Shown: positions 37,066 through 45,284, counted from the stretch's first letter. The stretch: DNA of 64,000 nucleotides from Gammaproteobacteria bacterium (GCA_027006175.1 JALTKS010000025.1:1-64000); one strand, 5' to 3'. Made by a program: numbers and translations. The notes: generated by a model not told the origin, from the sequence alone.

Positions 37066-38850
37066 CTATACCAGCGACTGATTACGGAAGCTGTTTTTTT
37101 CCTCTTCACTCCACTCGGAGTAAGGCTTGTTGCTTAGCGCTGCGTGCATAGCCTCTAATTTTCGGCGTTGCCCCTGTTTTCTGAGACTTTCCATCATGGC
37201 CTCAAATTCATGCATCAGGGCGGCTTCATCGTCTAAAAGCGGCGATTGACCTGCCAACTCCGCCATTCTTGCGCCGGCAGGCTTGTCACGCCAGTGCTCA
37301 ATAATGGCGGCGGTATTCAGCTCAGGCTGTGCCTGAAGTAAGCCTAATAATTCGACCAGTATTTCAACGCCGGGTTCACCCGAGCTAAGTAAATTTGCGG
37401 GTTCACCTGCCAGTGCCGCCAAATTTGGCTTATGCAACAAGCACTGAATAATACGGCCTAAAATCTTGTTGTCTGCACGGGTTCTCGCGGCAACGTGGCT
37501 CGGTTTACGTTGCGGCGTTGCTGTTTCTGCTGTGCTGGCAGCTTGTTCTGATTTGTATAAATGTCCGGCAAGGCGATCAGGATCCATTTCGGCCAGTTTG
37601 GCGAGTTGGTCGGTGATCAAATCACGGTAAATACCGGGACTGAATTTGCTAAACAAAGGACGCGCCAGTTCCAACAACCGTGCACGACCATCAACGCTTT
37701 GTATATCGGCCTGATCAGTGAGATTTTCAAGGAGAAATTGCGATAAAGGCATGGCTTTTTTGACGCGCGTCTCAAAATTGGCCTGACCTTCACGGCGGAT
37801 CAGGCTATCCGGGTCTTCACCATCCGGTAAAAACAGGAATTTGGCTTCACGACCTTCACGAATCACGGGTAGGGCATTTTTAAGTGCTCGCTCCGCTGCG
37901 GCACGACCAGCCCGATCACCATCAAAGCAAAAAACCACTTCATCGGTGGCTCGAAACAGTTGTTCAAGGTGCTCACTGGTGGTTGCCGTGCCGAGGGTTG
38001 CGACAGCGTAGCGGACACCAAATTGCGCCAGAGCAATCACATCCATATAACCTTCAACCACCAATAAACGAGGAATATCACGGAGTGCTTTGCGTGCCTG
38101 ATAAAGCCCGTAGAGTTCACGACCTTTATGGAAAATAGGTGTTTCAGGTGAGTTAAGGTATTTAGCGCCCTGACTATCGCCATCAAGAACGCGCCCACCA
38201 AAGGCAATGACACGGCCGCGTTTATCAAGAATAGGAATCATGATGCGATCACGAAAACGGTCATAGCGTTTGCCATCGTCTTTTTCGATAACCATGCCGG
38301 TGGTGGTGAGTGCTTGTTGTTTAGCGGGATCATCCCCCACATGCTTAATGAGGTTGTCCCAACCGGCAGGCGCAAAGCCGATACCAAAGGCGGTGGTAAT
38401 TTCACCGGAAAGCCCCCGATCTTTTAAGTAGTCGATGGCGCGTTGTGCTTGTGGGTGATGGCGGAGTTGCTCACGAAAGAAGAGCGAGCTGGCCTCGAGC
38501 TGTGCATAGAGTGGTTCGTAATTAACGCGTGGGCGGTTATCTTCCCCTTCTTCTCGCGGTACTTCCATTCCCGCCTGCGAGGCGAGCATTTCAATGGCTT
38601 CGACAAAACCAAGGTGCTCGTAATCCATGAGAAAACTCAGCGCGCTACCGGAAGCGCCACAGCCAAAGCAGTAGTAAAATTGTTTTTCACGGCTCACACT
38701 GAATGATGGGGTTTTTTCACCATGAAACGGGCAGCATGCCATGTAGTCTTTACCCTTCTTTTTAAGGGTAACGCGGCTATCAATGACATCGACCACATCG
38801 GTGCGTGCGAGTAAGTCGTCAATGAAAGATTGTGGGATTTTGCCAGCCAT
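37066..38850 (-). CDS. dnaG: DNA primase
   Basis: 594 aa. N-terminal CHC2 zinc-binding domain (CPFHGEKTPSFSV ... YYCFGCGASG), TOPRIM catalytic domain with LLVVEGYMDVIAL and FCFDGDRAGRAAA, and a C-terminal DnaB-binding domain (about 450-594). It makes RNA primers for replication. Between it and yqeY are 574 bp of hairpins and tandem repeats, unusual inside the macromolecular-synthesis gene group. Confidence 0.98.
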   Translation of the reverse strand: MAGKIPQSFIDDLLARTDVVDVIDSRVTLKKKGKDYMACCPFHGEKTPSFSVSREKQFYYCFGCGASGSALSFLMDYEHLGFVEAIEMLASQAGMEVPREEGEDNRPRVNYEPLYAQLEASSLFFREQLRHHPQAQRAIDYLKDRGLSGEITTAFGIGFAPAGWDNLIKHVGDDPAKQQALTTTGMVIEKDDGKRYDRFRDRIMIPILDKRGRVIAFGGRVLDGDSQGAKYLNSPETPIFHKGRELYGLYQARKALRDIPRLLVVEGYMDVIALAQFGVRYAVATLGTATTSEHLEQLFRATDEVVFCFDGDRAGRAAAERALKNALPVIREGREAKFLFLPDGEDPDSLIRREGQANFETRVKKAMPLSQFLLENLTDQADIQSVDGRARLLELARPLFSKFSPGIYRDLITDQLAKLAEMDPDRLAGHLYKSEQAASTAETATPQRKPSHVAARTRADNKILGRIIQCLLHKPNLAALAGEPANLLSSGEPGVEILVELLGLLQAQPELNTAAIIEHWRDKPAGARMAELAGQSPLLDDEAALMHEFEAMMESLRKQGQRRKLEAMHAALSNKPYSEWSEEEKNSFRNQSLV

Positions 38851-38949
38851 GTTTGTAGTGTAAGCCTAGATGGGTTTTAGATCAGCTTGTAAATTTGGTT
38901 TTTTTTGAATCAGGTTTAGGCTCGCTATCCGTCTTGTCTTGCCCAAAGA

Positions 38950-39002
38950 ATCTCTTCGAGCTTCATTATGAATACCCTAACCTCTTCCAGAGGTTCAGGG
39001 CA
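38950..39002 (+). repeat. Two-hairpin element, truncated copy
   Basis: Contains TCTTCGAGCTTCATTATGA, then P2: CCCT-AACCTCT, loop TCC, AGAGGTT-(bulged C)-AGGG. The left arm of P1 is missing, so only P2 folds. P2 stem bases differ from those at 15437-15460 with pairing kept. Confidence 0.7.
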
Positions 39003-39004
39003 CC

Positions 39005-39138
39005 TCCTTAGGGTTACGCTGTGTTGCGCAATGTGAATGGGGCTTGGGCTCGTTAGCCTCCTTCCCTTCCCTCCTTAGGGTTACGCTGTGTTGCGCAATG
39101 TGAATGGGGCTTGGGCTCGTTAGCCTCCTTCCCTTCCC
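39005..39138 (+). repeat. Tandem 67-bp direct repeat beside hairpin E
   Basis: Two copies of a 67-bp unit start at 39005 and 39072 (TCCTTAGGGTTACGCTGTG ... CCTTCCCTTCCC), and a third begins at 39139 and runs into the loop of hairpin E. Each unit holds a diverged loop core plus the full left arm of hairpin E, so the left arm occurs more than once but the right arm only once. Confidence 0.85.
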
Positions 39139-39195
39139 TCCTTAGGGTTCCGCTGCGCTGCACAATGCGTCGGGAAGGGAAGGAGGCTAACGAGC
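39115..39195 (-). repeat. Hairpin element E, private 24-bp arms
   Basis: Perfect 24-bp arms (39115-39138 and 39172-39195; purine/pyrimidine-rich, CTCCTTCCCTTCCC). Loop of 33 nt which on the minus strand reads GACGCATTGTGCAGCGCAG and ends ACCCTAAGGA, the same core as the other elements. Confidence 0.85.
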
Positions 39196-39252
39196 GTGAT
39201 GAAGTTGGGTTTTATTTTATCTGTTGGGTTAACTAAACCCACAGTTTTGTAT

Positions 39253-39338
39253 ATGAATCTAAGCCAGATCTCTTTTTCTGCGCATTGGTGCAGCGCAGCG
39301 AACCCCTAAGCAGAAAAAGAGATCTGGCTTAGATTCAT
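39253..39338 (+). repeat. Hairpin element D, private 29-bp arms
   Basis: The longest of the group: perfect 29-bp arms (39253-39281 and 39310-39338) around a 28-nt loop (GCATTGGTGCAGCGCAGCG, then AACCCCTAA). Neither side carries a T-tract. Confidence 0.88.
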
Positions 39339-39424
39339 CATCCCCAAAAAGAACACCATACCAAGATTTTTACACAACAAAAGAAGCTGGAGACACTTAA
39401 GAAGCGATTACCAAAAAGATAAGA

Positions 39425-39877
39425 TTAAGAGAGCTTAGCCTTAATTTTCCCACTAACAGCACCCATGTCGGCACGTCCAGCGAGTTTGGGTTTGATGATA
39501 CCCATGACCTTACCCATGTCTTTCATGCTGCTGGCACCGGTGGCGGCAACCGCTTCGTCGATGATGGCGCTAATTTCGTCATCCGTCAGTTGTGAAGGCA
39601 TGAATTCTTGAATAATGGTGATTTCGAAGGCTTCCTGATCCGCCAGTTCCTGACGTTCAGCGGCTTCGTATTGTTTGATGCTCTCACGGCGTTGTTTGAG
39701 CATTTTATCAAGAATGGTGAGGATGCGTGCATCATCAAGTTCGATGCGTTCATCGACTTCGATTTGCTTCATCGCCGATGTCATTAAACGAATAACACCC
39801 AAACGCGCTTTGTCTTTCTCGCGCATGGCCGTTTTCATGGCATCGGTGATCTGTGCTTTTAGATCGCTCACAATCAA
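39425..39877 (-). CDS. GatB/YqeY domain protein
   Basis: 150 aa, all-helical YqeY family. LKAQITDAMKTAMREKDKARLGVIRLMTSAMKQIEVDER and the C-terminal half (GASSMKDMGKVMGIIKPKL) resemble the tRNA-binding tail of GatB. YqeY is commonly encoded between rpsU and dnaG; its exact role is unclear, perhaps tRNA-related. It starts 48 bp after rpsU. Confidence 0.93.
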   Translation of the reverse strand: MIVSDLKAQITDAMKTAMREKDKARLGVIRLMTSAMKQIEVDERIELDDARILTILDKMLKQRRESIKQYEAAERQELADQEAFEITIIQEFMPSQLTDDEISAIIDEAVAATGASSMKDMGKVMGIIKPKLAGRADMGAVSGKIKAKLS

Positions 39878-39925
39878 CTTCCTGATAGCTGAGCCGAATA
39901 CTCGGTTCAGACGTTTAAGAAATTC

Positions 39926-40141
39926 TTAGTAAAGGCGAACGCGGTGCTGGATTTGACGAGAAACCTTTTTCGCGTGACGCTTAACAGCAGCAGCGGCTTT
40001 GCGCTTACGTACTGACGTAGGCTTTTCGTAGAATTCACGACGGCGAATTTCTGAAAGTACACCTGCTTTTTCGCAAGAACGCTTGAAACGGCGTAATGCA
40101 ACGTCAAATGGTTCGTTGTCTCTAACTTTTACTGATGGCAT
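39926..40141 (-). CDS. rpsU: 30S ribosomal protein S21
   Basis: 71 aa. [21 protein letters not shown] and the basic C-terminus [13 protein letters not shown] are diagnostic for bS21, which helps the 30S subunit start translation. First gene of the rpsU-yqeY-dnaG-rpoD group; tsaD is divergent across 189 bp, the standard gammaproteobacterial layout. Confidence 0.98.
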   Translation of the reverse strand: MPSVKVRDNEPFDVALRRFKRSCEKAGVLSEIRRREFYEKPTSVRKRKAAAAVKRHAKKVSRQIQHRVRLY

Positions 40142-40330
40142 TTAAAATAACCTGTTTAAATTTAAATTAACTATAGTTTTAGGGTCTTCACCCCAAAGCC
40201 TTGCAAGGGGGCGCAATATTAATGAGTTATTGGCTAAAATGCAAAGGATCTGGGCAACTATCTGCCTGTTTTTAGCGATCTTTCTGCTAGAATGCCGCGC
40301 AAACCATTATTTAGATGAAAATCAGGCGAA

Positions 40331-41350
40331 ATGATGCGAATTATCGGGATTGAAACCTCATGTGACGAGACTGGCGTGGCTGTTTATGACAGCAAGCAAG
40401 GTCTGCTGGCGCACGCGCTTTACAGCCAGGTTGAGTTACATGCCGAGTATGGTGGCGTGGTGCCGGAATTGGCGTCTCGTGACCATGTGCGGAAGATTTT
40501 GCCTCTATTGGAGGAAGTGTTGACGCAGGCTAAGACCTCCCGAGATGAGATTGATGGCATTGCCTATACCGAAGGTCCCGGTCTGGTTGGCGCACTGCTT
40601 GTGGGCGCGGCAGTTGGGCGAAGTTTAGCGTGGGCGTTAGGTGTGCCGCATGTCGGTGTGCATCATATGGAAGGGCATTTGCTCGCGCCGATGTTGGAAG
40701 ACAATCCGCCAGAGTTCCCTTTTATTGCCTTGCTGGTGTCGGGTGGTCATACGATGTTGGTGAAGGTGTCCGGTGTGGGTCAATACGAGATTTTGGGTGA
40801 TACGCTGGATGATGCCGTGGGCGAGGCGTTTGATAAAACCGCCAAGTTGCTGGATTTGGGTTATCCCGGTGGACCGGCAATTGAGAAATTAGCAGAGCAG
40901 GGCGATCCAGATCGCCTGACCTTTCCGCGGCCGATGGTAAATCGCCCAGGGCTTGAGTTTAGTTTTAGTGGCTTGAAAACGTTTGCATTGAATACATGGC
41001 AGGAGTTGGGTGATTCACCGCAAAACAAAGCTGATATTTCGCGTGCGTTTCAGGACGCGGTGTTAGAGACGCTGGCAATTAAATGTAAGCGGGCGATTCA
41101 GCAAACAGGTGTAAATACCTTGGTACTTGCGGGCGGAGTGAGTGCTAACAAAGCCTTGCGAGCTCGGATGCAAAAGATGGTTGAGAAAGAAAAGGCTGAG
41201 GTATTTTATCCGCGCATGGAGTTTTGTACGGATAATGGCGCGATGATTGCCTTTGCCGGGCATTTGCGATTGTTGGCGGGTGAGAGAGGTGGCGAAGGGT
41301 TTAAGGCGCAGCCTCGGTGGTCATTAGAAGAATTGGTGGCGCCCATTTAA
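40331..41350 (+). CDS. tsaD: tRNA N6-threonylcarbamoyladenosine transferase, catalytic subunit
   Basis: 339 aa, Kae1/TsaD of the ASKHA fold. [16 protein letters not shown] at the N-terminus, metal ligands HHMEGH near residue 110, the phosphate loop [10 protein letters not shown], and the third ligand in FCTDNGAM. It forms t6A37 in ANN-decoding tRNAs. A second ATG follows directly (40334), so the start may be either. Its stop overlaps the end of the convergent RelE-type gene by four bases. Confidence 0.97.
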   Translation: MMRIIGIETSCDETGVAVYDSKQGLLAHALYSQVELHAEYGGVVPELASRDHVRKILPLLEEVLTQAKTSRDEIDGIAYTEGPGLVGALLVGAAVGRSLAWALGVPHVGVHHMEGHLLAPMLEDNPPEFPFIALLVSGGHTMLVKVSGVGQYEILGDTLDDAVGEAFDKTAKLLDLGYPGGPAIEKLAEQGDPDRLTFPRPMVNRPGLEFSFSGLKTFALNTWQELGDSPQNKADISRAFQDAVLETLAIKCKRAIQQTGVNTLVLAGGVSANKALRARMQKMVEKEKAEVFYPRMEFCTDNGAMIAFAGHLRLLAGERGGEGFKAQPRWSLEELVAPI

Positions 41351-41601
41351 TACACATCACTTCGATGCCCAACTTTTATTACGAGTATGATCAGTTCTTC
41401 ATCCTTAATCTCGTACACTACTCGATAGTTTCCTTGCCTTATTCGATACCATTCCTGACCAGAAAGTTTAATGCAGCCTTCTGCCCTTGGGTTATCCTGA
41501 AGTGACTCGATACATTTGAGTATTCGCCTAACATCCTTGTTTGGAATACTGCGTAGGTCTTTCGCAACGGACTTTTTAAAGACAAGGCTATAATTTGCCA
41601 T
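41347..41601 (-). CDS. RelE/ParE-family toxin
   Basis: 84 aa. [25 protein letters not shown], the middle [19 protein letters not shown] and the final strand [15 protein letters not shown] are the standard RelE-type fold with C-terminal basic and Tyr residues. It probably cleaves mRNA on ribosomes. It overlaps the antitoxin gene by 14 bp (antitoxin first). Confidence 0.9.
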   Translation of the reverse strand: MANYSLVFKKSVAKDLRSIPNKDVRRILKCIESLQDNPRAEGCIKLSGQEWYRIRQGNYRVVYEIKDEELIILVIKVGHRSDVY

Positions 41602-41821
41602 GGGTTTTTAAATCTTCAAGCAATGCCTCATAGCTTACTGTTTCCTCACCTACGCGTTGTGCGATGGTATTCAGATCCGCCTGATCTTCACGCAAAGCCA
41701 TGCGTACAGCCTCATTTACCACCTCAGAGACGGATTGGTGCGTTGTTGCAGCCTTGACTCTCAGCGCCTGATGAATATCAGCCTCAAAGTAAACAGTTGA
41801 TCTTTTTGATAATTCGCTCAT
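41588..41821 (-). CDS. Ribbon-helix-helix antitoxin
   Basis: 77 aa. The N-terminal RSTVYFEADIHQALRVKAATTHQSVSEVVNEAVRMAL is a CopG/MetJ-type ribbon-helix-helix, for dimeric DNA binding; the rest should wrap the toxin. Upstream at 41842-41894 is a 53-bp sequence with an AGCGTC-AA-GACGCT palindrome that is repeated at 43479-43531; it may be the operator. Confidence 0.88.
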   Translation of the reverse strand: MSELSKRSTVYFEADIHQALRVKAATTHQSVSEVVNEAVRMALREDQADLNTIAQRVGEETVSYEALLEDLKTHGKL

Positions 41822-41841
41822 ATCTCTAATACCTCATATAT

Positions 41842-41894
41842 CTGTAAAGAATAGCGTTACAACGTTATAGCGTCAAGACGCTGTAGTAATAAGG
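41842..41894 (+). repeat. Duplicated operator-like sequence, copy 1
   Basis: About 90% identical over 53 bp to 43479-43531. Shared core AACGTTATAGCGTCAAGACG with the palindrome AGCGTC/GACGCT. This copy precedes the RHH antitoxin; the other precedes the secreted-protein gene. Each copy lies next to plsY 3' sequence. Confidence 0.75.
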
Positions 41895-41900
41895 ATATTT

Positions 41901-42139
41901 AGTAGATTCCAGAGACGTAATAATCTGTTCGTATGCAAACAATGGTGGCATCATAAGGGCTCGCACTCAGTATCATATTTCCTCCTCAGAGATTCGCTAC
42001 GCTGCATCAATTCGTCGGAAATATGATACTGAGCGCGAGCGTGGAGTAATAGGAGTAATAGGTTCCAGAGACGTAATAAAGTAATAGGTTCCAGAGACGT
42101 AATAATATAATTTCAAAAGTAATAGGTTCCAGAGACATA
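41901..42139 (+). repeat. Short interspersed direct repeats
   Basis: AGTAATAGGTTCCAGAGACG-type units at about 42055-42078, 42080-42105 and 42118-42139, plus a diverged one at 41901-41924 (AGTAGATTCCAGAGACGTAA). Hairpin element C lies between the first and the rest, as though inserted into an older repeat series. Confidence 0.8.
41959..42040 (-). repeat. Hairpin element C, private 24-bp arms
   Basis: Arms 41959-41982 and 42017-42040 match at 23 of 24 positions. The 34-nt loop on the minus strand reads GACGAATTGATGCAGCGTAG ... CTCTGAGGA, the same core as elements A and B. Confidence 0.85.
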
Positions 42140-42144
42140 TTTAG

Positions 42145-42212
42145 CTGAATATTAGAACGGTGCCGCCACGTCAGGGTGACGGTAATAATCACGCAATCCA
42201 TATTTTCCGTCA
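42145..42212 (-). pseudogene. plsY 3'-end fragment
   Basis: Matches 43619-43697 of the intact plsY (CTGAATATTAGAACG, GCCGCCACGTCAG, GACGGTAATAAT, CAATCCAT) with scattered substitutions and an internal deletion of about 10 bp. It encodes only the PlsY C-terminal motif around LTWRHRSNIQ. It is a remnant of a duplication flanking the secreted-protein gene. Confidence 0.8.
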
Positions 42213-42252
42213 GAGCGCACTTTTCGTTTTTGAAACCAATTTTCCGGCACCC

Positions 42253-43428
42253 TCATTTTAATAACGCTTGCCCCTTGGCTTTTCTAAGAAAATTTTCACG
42301 AAGTTGCTTAAGATCCTGGGAACGACATCCAGTTGCTTTAATGAAACGCGCAAACTGGTTTGTTGGATGGTTATACAAGAAATTGCGAGTAACATTCCTT
42401 AAACCACCTAAACGCCCTAAGCCACCTTGCAAAATACCATTAAGATTTGCCATTGTGTTTTTTTGTACACGATTTGAAAAACGGGCGTGTGCTGATGCAT
42501 ATTCATCATATTTTTTTAAAAATCGGGGATCAACGAGTAAAGAGTTATTTTCTTCGCGACCGTTTTCATATCGGCGAAGAAAACCTCTTTTCACTGCATT
42601 TTTTGGAAGCTGTTTTCGACACGCGCCATCATAAGCAACTTGTAATGTTCTAAAATAAGTTTTAAACCGATCGTCTATTTTTACTGATTCATTGCCATAA
42701 TAAATAGCATACATAATTTCAGGTAAGTCATTACTTGTCCAAAAGTTTTTAATTTTCCATTCGCTTATTCGGGTAGGTTTTTTATACGCCTGTAAGCAGG
42801 CGCTGCCTTGTTTAACCGCTGCGCGCAACACCTTATTAAAATTAATTTTAGGTTGTTTTGCAGGTTTTTTTTGGTCTTCAATGTATTTGGCAAGCCAACG
42901 TTGTCGGGAACAATAACCCGCATAGCCATCGACATCAAAATTTCGTTGTGTTACTTCATTTGAACCAAATTGCTCATGAAGTTGCTCGTTTTTAGGTATA
43001 TATTTTTCCTTTATTTTTTGAATAGCATCTTGATGTTCTATGGTAAGTAAACGTAATTCTTCTGCATCATATTCAGAGAGTGGTTTCCTGGCGACTTTTT
43101 TATAATATTCAGTGGCTTCTTTATGATAAGTAGCGCTAAGTTCACATAAGGTATCGAATTGTTCAACACTTAAAGTAGGATCTGATTTTTGAGCATAGCT
43201 TAAGTAAGTAGCGATGGATTCTTTACTAGATTTAATTACTTTTTCAGCCGGAGTAATACGTTCTATTGAACCATTATATTGCCCATGATCAAGCGCACAT
43301 TGGCAAAAGGCAGTGGGCTGATTGCGTTGGCAATCAGTCATAAATTCACTTTTATTACCGGTTTTGTCTTTAGCTGAAATGGCGGGTGAAATCAGTATTG
43401 ATATAATCAATAAAAAAAATAAACGCAT
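42253..43428 (-). CDS. Secreted protein of unknown function
   Basis: 391 aa with a clear signal peptide (MRLFFLLIISILISPAISA). The mature part is basic and helical, with scattered cysteines (TDCQ, AFCQCAL, LCELS, GYCSRQ, SACLQ, GACRKQ, GCRSQ) that could form disulfides in the periplasm. No family is recognised. It is flanked by duplicated sequence (plsY 3' end plus operator-like repeat on both sides), which marks it as an acquired or duplicated insert. A/T content appears higher than that of plsY and tsaD. Confidence 0.7.
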   Translation of the reverse strand: MRLFFLLIISILISPAISAKDKTGNKSEFMTDCQRNQPTAFCQCALDHGQYNGSIERITPAEKVIKSSKESIATYLSYAQKSDPTLSVEQFDTLCELSATYHKEATEYYKKVARKPLSEYDAEELRLLTIEHQDAIQKIKEKYIPKNEQLHEQFGSNEVTQRNFDVDGYAGYCSRQRWLAKYIEDQKKPAKQPKINFNKVLRAAVKQGSACLQAYKKPTRISEWKIKNFWTSNDLPEIMYAIYYGNESVKIDDRFKTYFRTLQVAYDGACRKQLPKNAVKRGFLRRYENGREENNSLLVDPRFLKKYDEYASAHARFSNRVQKNTMANLNGILQGGLGRLGGLRNVTRNFLYNHPTNQFARFIKATGCRSQDLKQLRENFLRKAKGQALLK

Positions 43429-43478
43429 AAATAATCTCTTATTAAAGTTGAAACTTTTCCTTTGACACGTCCTTAATG

Positions 43479-43531
43479 TATAAAGAATAGCGACACAACG
43501 TTATAGCGTCAAGACGCTGTGGTGATAAGGT
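43479..43531 (+). repeat. Duplicated operator-like sequence, copy 2
   Basis: Partner of 41842-41894, with TATAAAGAATAGCG, AACGTTATAGCGTCAAGACG and GATAAGG. It lies between the intact plsY stop and the secreted-protein gene. Confidence 0.75.
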
Positions 43532-43566
43532 TATGCAGGCGGAGTAAGTCGGAACACCGACGAACC

Positions 43567-44169
43567 CTAACTATCTTTATCCGACCCAATCCCATCTTCA
43601 GTTCCCTGAATCAAATTCTGAATATTAGAACGATGCCGCCACGTCAGCATGACGGTAATAATGGAGGTGATGATCACCCAATCCATGTTTTTCGTCATGA
43701 TCCAGATAATCGCCGGTGCAAACGCGGAAGCAATGAGGGCAGCGAGGGAGGATATTTTGAATACCTTGGCGACGATGAGCCAAACGGCGATCACCGCCAG
43801 CCCCATTTGCCAGTAGAGCGCGAGGTAAACGCCAAATGCCGTTGCAACGCCTTTACCGCCTTTGAAGCCGAAGAAGAGGGGGTAGAGGTGCCCGATGAAG
43901 GCAGCAAAGCCGACCAGCCCGAGAGTCAGGTCGTCTGCGCCCAGTAATTGTGCGGCGATGACGGGAATCACCCCTTTTATCATGTCACCAAGCAGGGCGA
44001 TGGCGGCGGCTTTTTTGCCACCGAAGCGCAGTACGTTAGTCGCACCGGGGTTGTTGGAGCCAAGCGTGCGGGGATCAGGGAGCCCCATTAACTTACAAAC
44101 GATAATGGCGCTGGAAAGTGAGCCAAGCAGGTAAGCGGCGATGATGAGGCTGATGTCGAGTATTTGCAT
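43567..44169 (-). CDS. plsY: Glycerol-3-phosphate acyltransferase PlsY
   Basis: Start at 44169 (MQILDISLIIAAYLLGSLSS); the open frame continues upstream without homology. 200 aa, five membrane helices. The three conserved loops are present: GSLSSAIIVCK, RTLGSNNPGATNVLRFGGKKAA and FGFKGGKGVATAFGVYLAL. It acylates glycerol-3-phosphate with acyl-phosphate to start phospholipid synthesis. It is divergent from folB, as in many gammaproteobacteria. Confidence 0.95.
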   Translation of the reverse strand: MQILDISLIIAAYLLGSLSSAIIVCKLMGLPDPRTLGSNNPGATNVLRFGGKKAAAIALLGDMIKGVIPVIAAQLLGADDLTLGLVGFAAFIGHLYPLFFGFKGGKGVATAFGVYLALYWQMGLAVIAVWLIVAKVFKISSLAALIASAFAPAIIWIMTKNMDWVIITSIITVMLTWRHRSNIQNLIQGTEDGIGSDKDS

Positions 44170-44266
44170 GGGGCTATTGGAAACGTTGTTCGCGTGAAAG
44201 GCAAGCCCGTTAGCGGACAAATATGCTAGAGTGCGGCTTAATTTATTGAAGCAGAAATGATTTGAA

Positions 44267-44629
44267 ATGAGCATGGATATAATTTTTCTTAAAAGATTAG
44301 AGATCGAAACCGTTATTGGTATTTACGACTGGGAACGTGAGATCAAACAGGTGGTGGTGCTTGATATTGAGATGGCATCGGATATTCGTAAAGCGGCGGC
44401 AACGGATCATATTGATGATACGCTGGATTATAAGTCGGTCGCGAAACGCCTGATTCAGTTTGTGAGTGAGTCAGAATTTGGTCTGGTTGAAACACTGGCT
44501 GAAAGAATTACCGAAATTATATTGACTGAATTTAAGGTGCCGTGGGTCAAGCTGGTGTTGAATAAACGTGGTGCCATTAGTGGCGCAGAGGGTGTCGGTA
44601 TCATTATCGAACGCGGTAAAAAGGACTGA
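44267..44629 (+). CDS. folB: Dihydroneopterin aldolase
   Basis: 120 aa. DIIFLKRLEIETVIGIYDWERE contains the conserved Glu and Tyr of FolB, and LNKRGAISGAEGVGIIIER the C-terminal strand. It converts dihydroneopterin to 6-hydroxymethyl-dihydropterin in folate synthesis. An internal ATG at 44273 is an alternative start. folK follows after one base. Confidence 0.94.
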   Translation: MSMDIIFLKRLEIETVIGIYDWEREIKQVVVLDIEMASDIRKAAATDHIDDTLDYKSVAKRLIQFVSESEFGLVETLAERITEIILTEFKVPWVKLVLNKRGAISGAEGVGIIIERGKKD

Positions 44630-44630
44630 T

Positions 44631-45119
44631 ATGGCACAGGTTTATTTAAGTCTGGGCAGTAATATTGAAGCAGAAAAGTATATTCGCTCTGCGATTACTG
44701 TTCTGAAAGAAATTTATCCTGACATGAAGGTTTCTTGTGTGTATGAAAGTGAGGCGGTGGGCTTTCAGGGGGATAATTTTTTAAATCTTGTCGTAGGTTT
44801 TGAAACAGATTTAAGCGTGCAAGGTATCCACGAGCAGATGAGCGAGATTGAAGAAATGCACGGTCGTTTGCGTGGCTCCGAAAGTTTTATGGCGCGAACA
44901 TTGGATATTGATTTACTGCTTTATGATGATTTAATTCTCGAAGAAGACGGTTTGCATATTCCTCGCCGTGAGATTGAAGAATATGCTTTTGTGCTTTTAC
45001 CGCTAACAGAGTTAGCTCCCGATCTTACCTATCCTTTAACGGGTGAAACCTATAGCGAAATGTGGGAGAGGTTTGATAAGGGTGATCAGAATTTGTGGGC
45101 GGTTGATTTAGACTATTAG
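44631..45119 (+). CDS. folK: 6-hydroxymethyl-7,8-dihydropterin pyrophosphokinase
   Basis: 162 aa, start ATG at 44631 one base after folB. VYLSLGSNIEAEKYIRSAI, GPR-like loop replaced by ESFMARTLDIDLLLYDD, and LHIPRREIEEYAFVLLPLTELAP are the FolK signature. It acts directly after FolB in folate synthesis; the two genes form an operon. Two hairpin elements fill the 288 bp downstream. Confidence 0.95.
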   Translation: MAQVYLSLGSNIEAEKYIRSAITVLKEIYPDMKVSCVYESEAVGFQGDNFLNLVVGFETDLSVQGIHEQMSEIEEMHGRLRGSESFMARTLDIDLLLYDDLILEEDGLHIPRREIEEYAFVLLPLTELAPDLTYPLTGETYSEMWERFDKGDQNLWAVDLDY

Positions 45120-45135
45120 GTTTATTTTTGAGTTC

Positions 45136-45209
45136 GCTATCATGACTGCCTTTTCGACTTAGGGGTTTACTGCGTTGCACCAATGCGTCGAAAAGGCAGT
45201 CATGATAGC
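45136..45209 (-). repeat. Hairpin element F, private 22-bp arms
   Basis: Perfect 22-bp arms (45136-45157, 45188-45209). The 30-nt loop on the minus strand reads CGCATTGGTGCAACGCAG ... ACCCCTAAG, clearly the family core. It lies 17 bp after the folK stop. Confidence 0.86.
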
Positions 45210-45284
45210 TCTAGTGATGAATTTAAGTAGTGATTGCTGTTAGATATTATGTTGCATTAGAAAGCGCAAAACTAAAATTCATAA

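Larger units (their letters stand above)
38851..39424. other. Repeat-rich spacer between yqeY and dnaG
   Basis: 574 bp, no credible gene. From left: a two-hairpin element (38950-39002), a 67-bp tandem repeat (39005-39138), hairpin element E (39115-39195) and hairpin element D (39253-39338). As all genes around it are on the minus strand, these structures are probably transcribed if rpsU-yqeY reads through into dnaG. Confidence 0.7.
41822..42252. other. Repeat-rich intergenic region between antitoxin and secreted-protein gene
   Basis: 430 bp without a gene. Contents: operator-like repeat (41842-41894), four copies of a TTCCAGAGACGTAATA-type direct repeat (41901-42139), hairpin element C (41959-42040), and a plsY 3' fragment (42145-42212). 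Confidence 0.7.

Noticed and set aside
42007-42201. 64-aa minus-strand frame with a PlsY-like stretch
   Set aside because: Only about 20 residues resemble PlsY; the rest is repeat DNA. Annotated as a plsY fragment.
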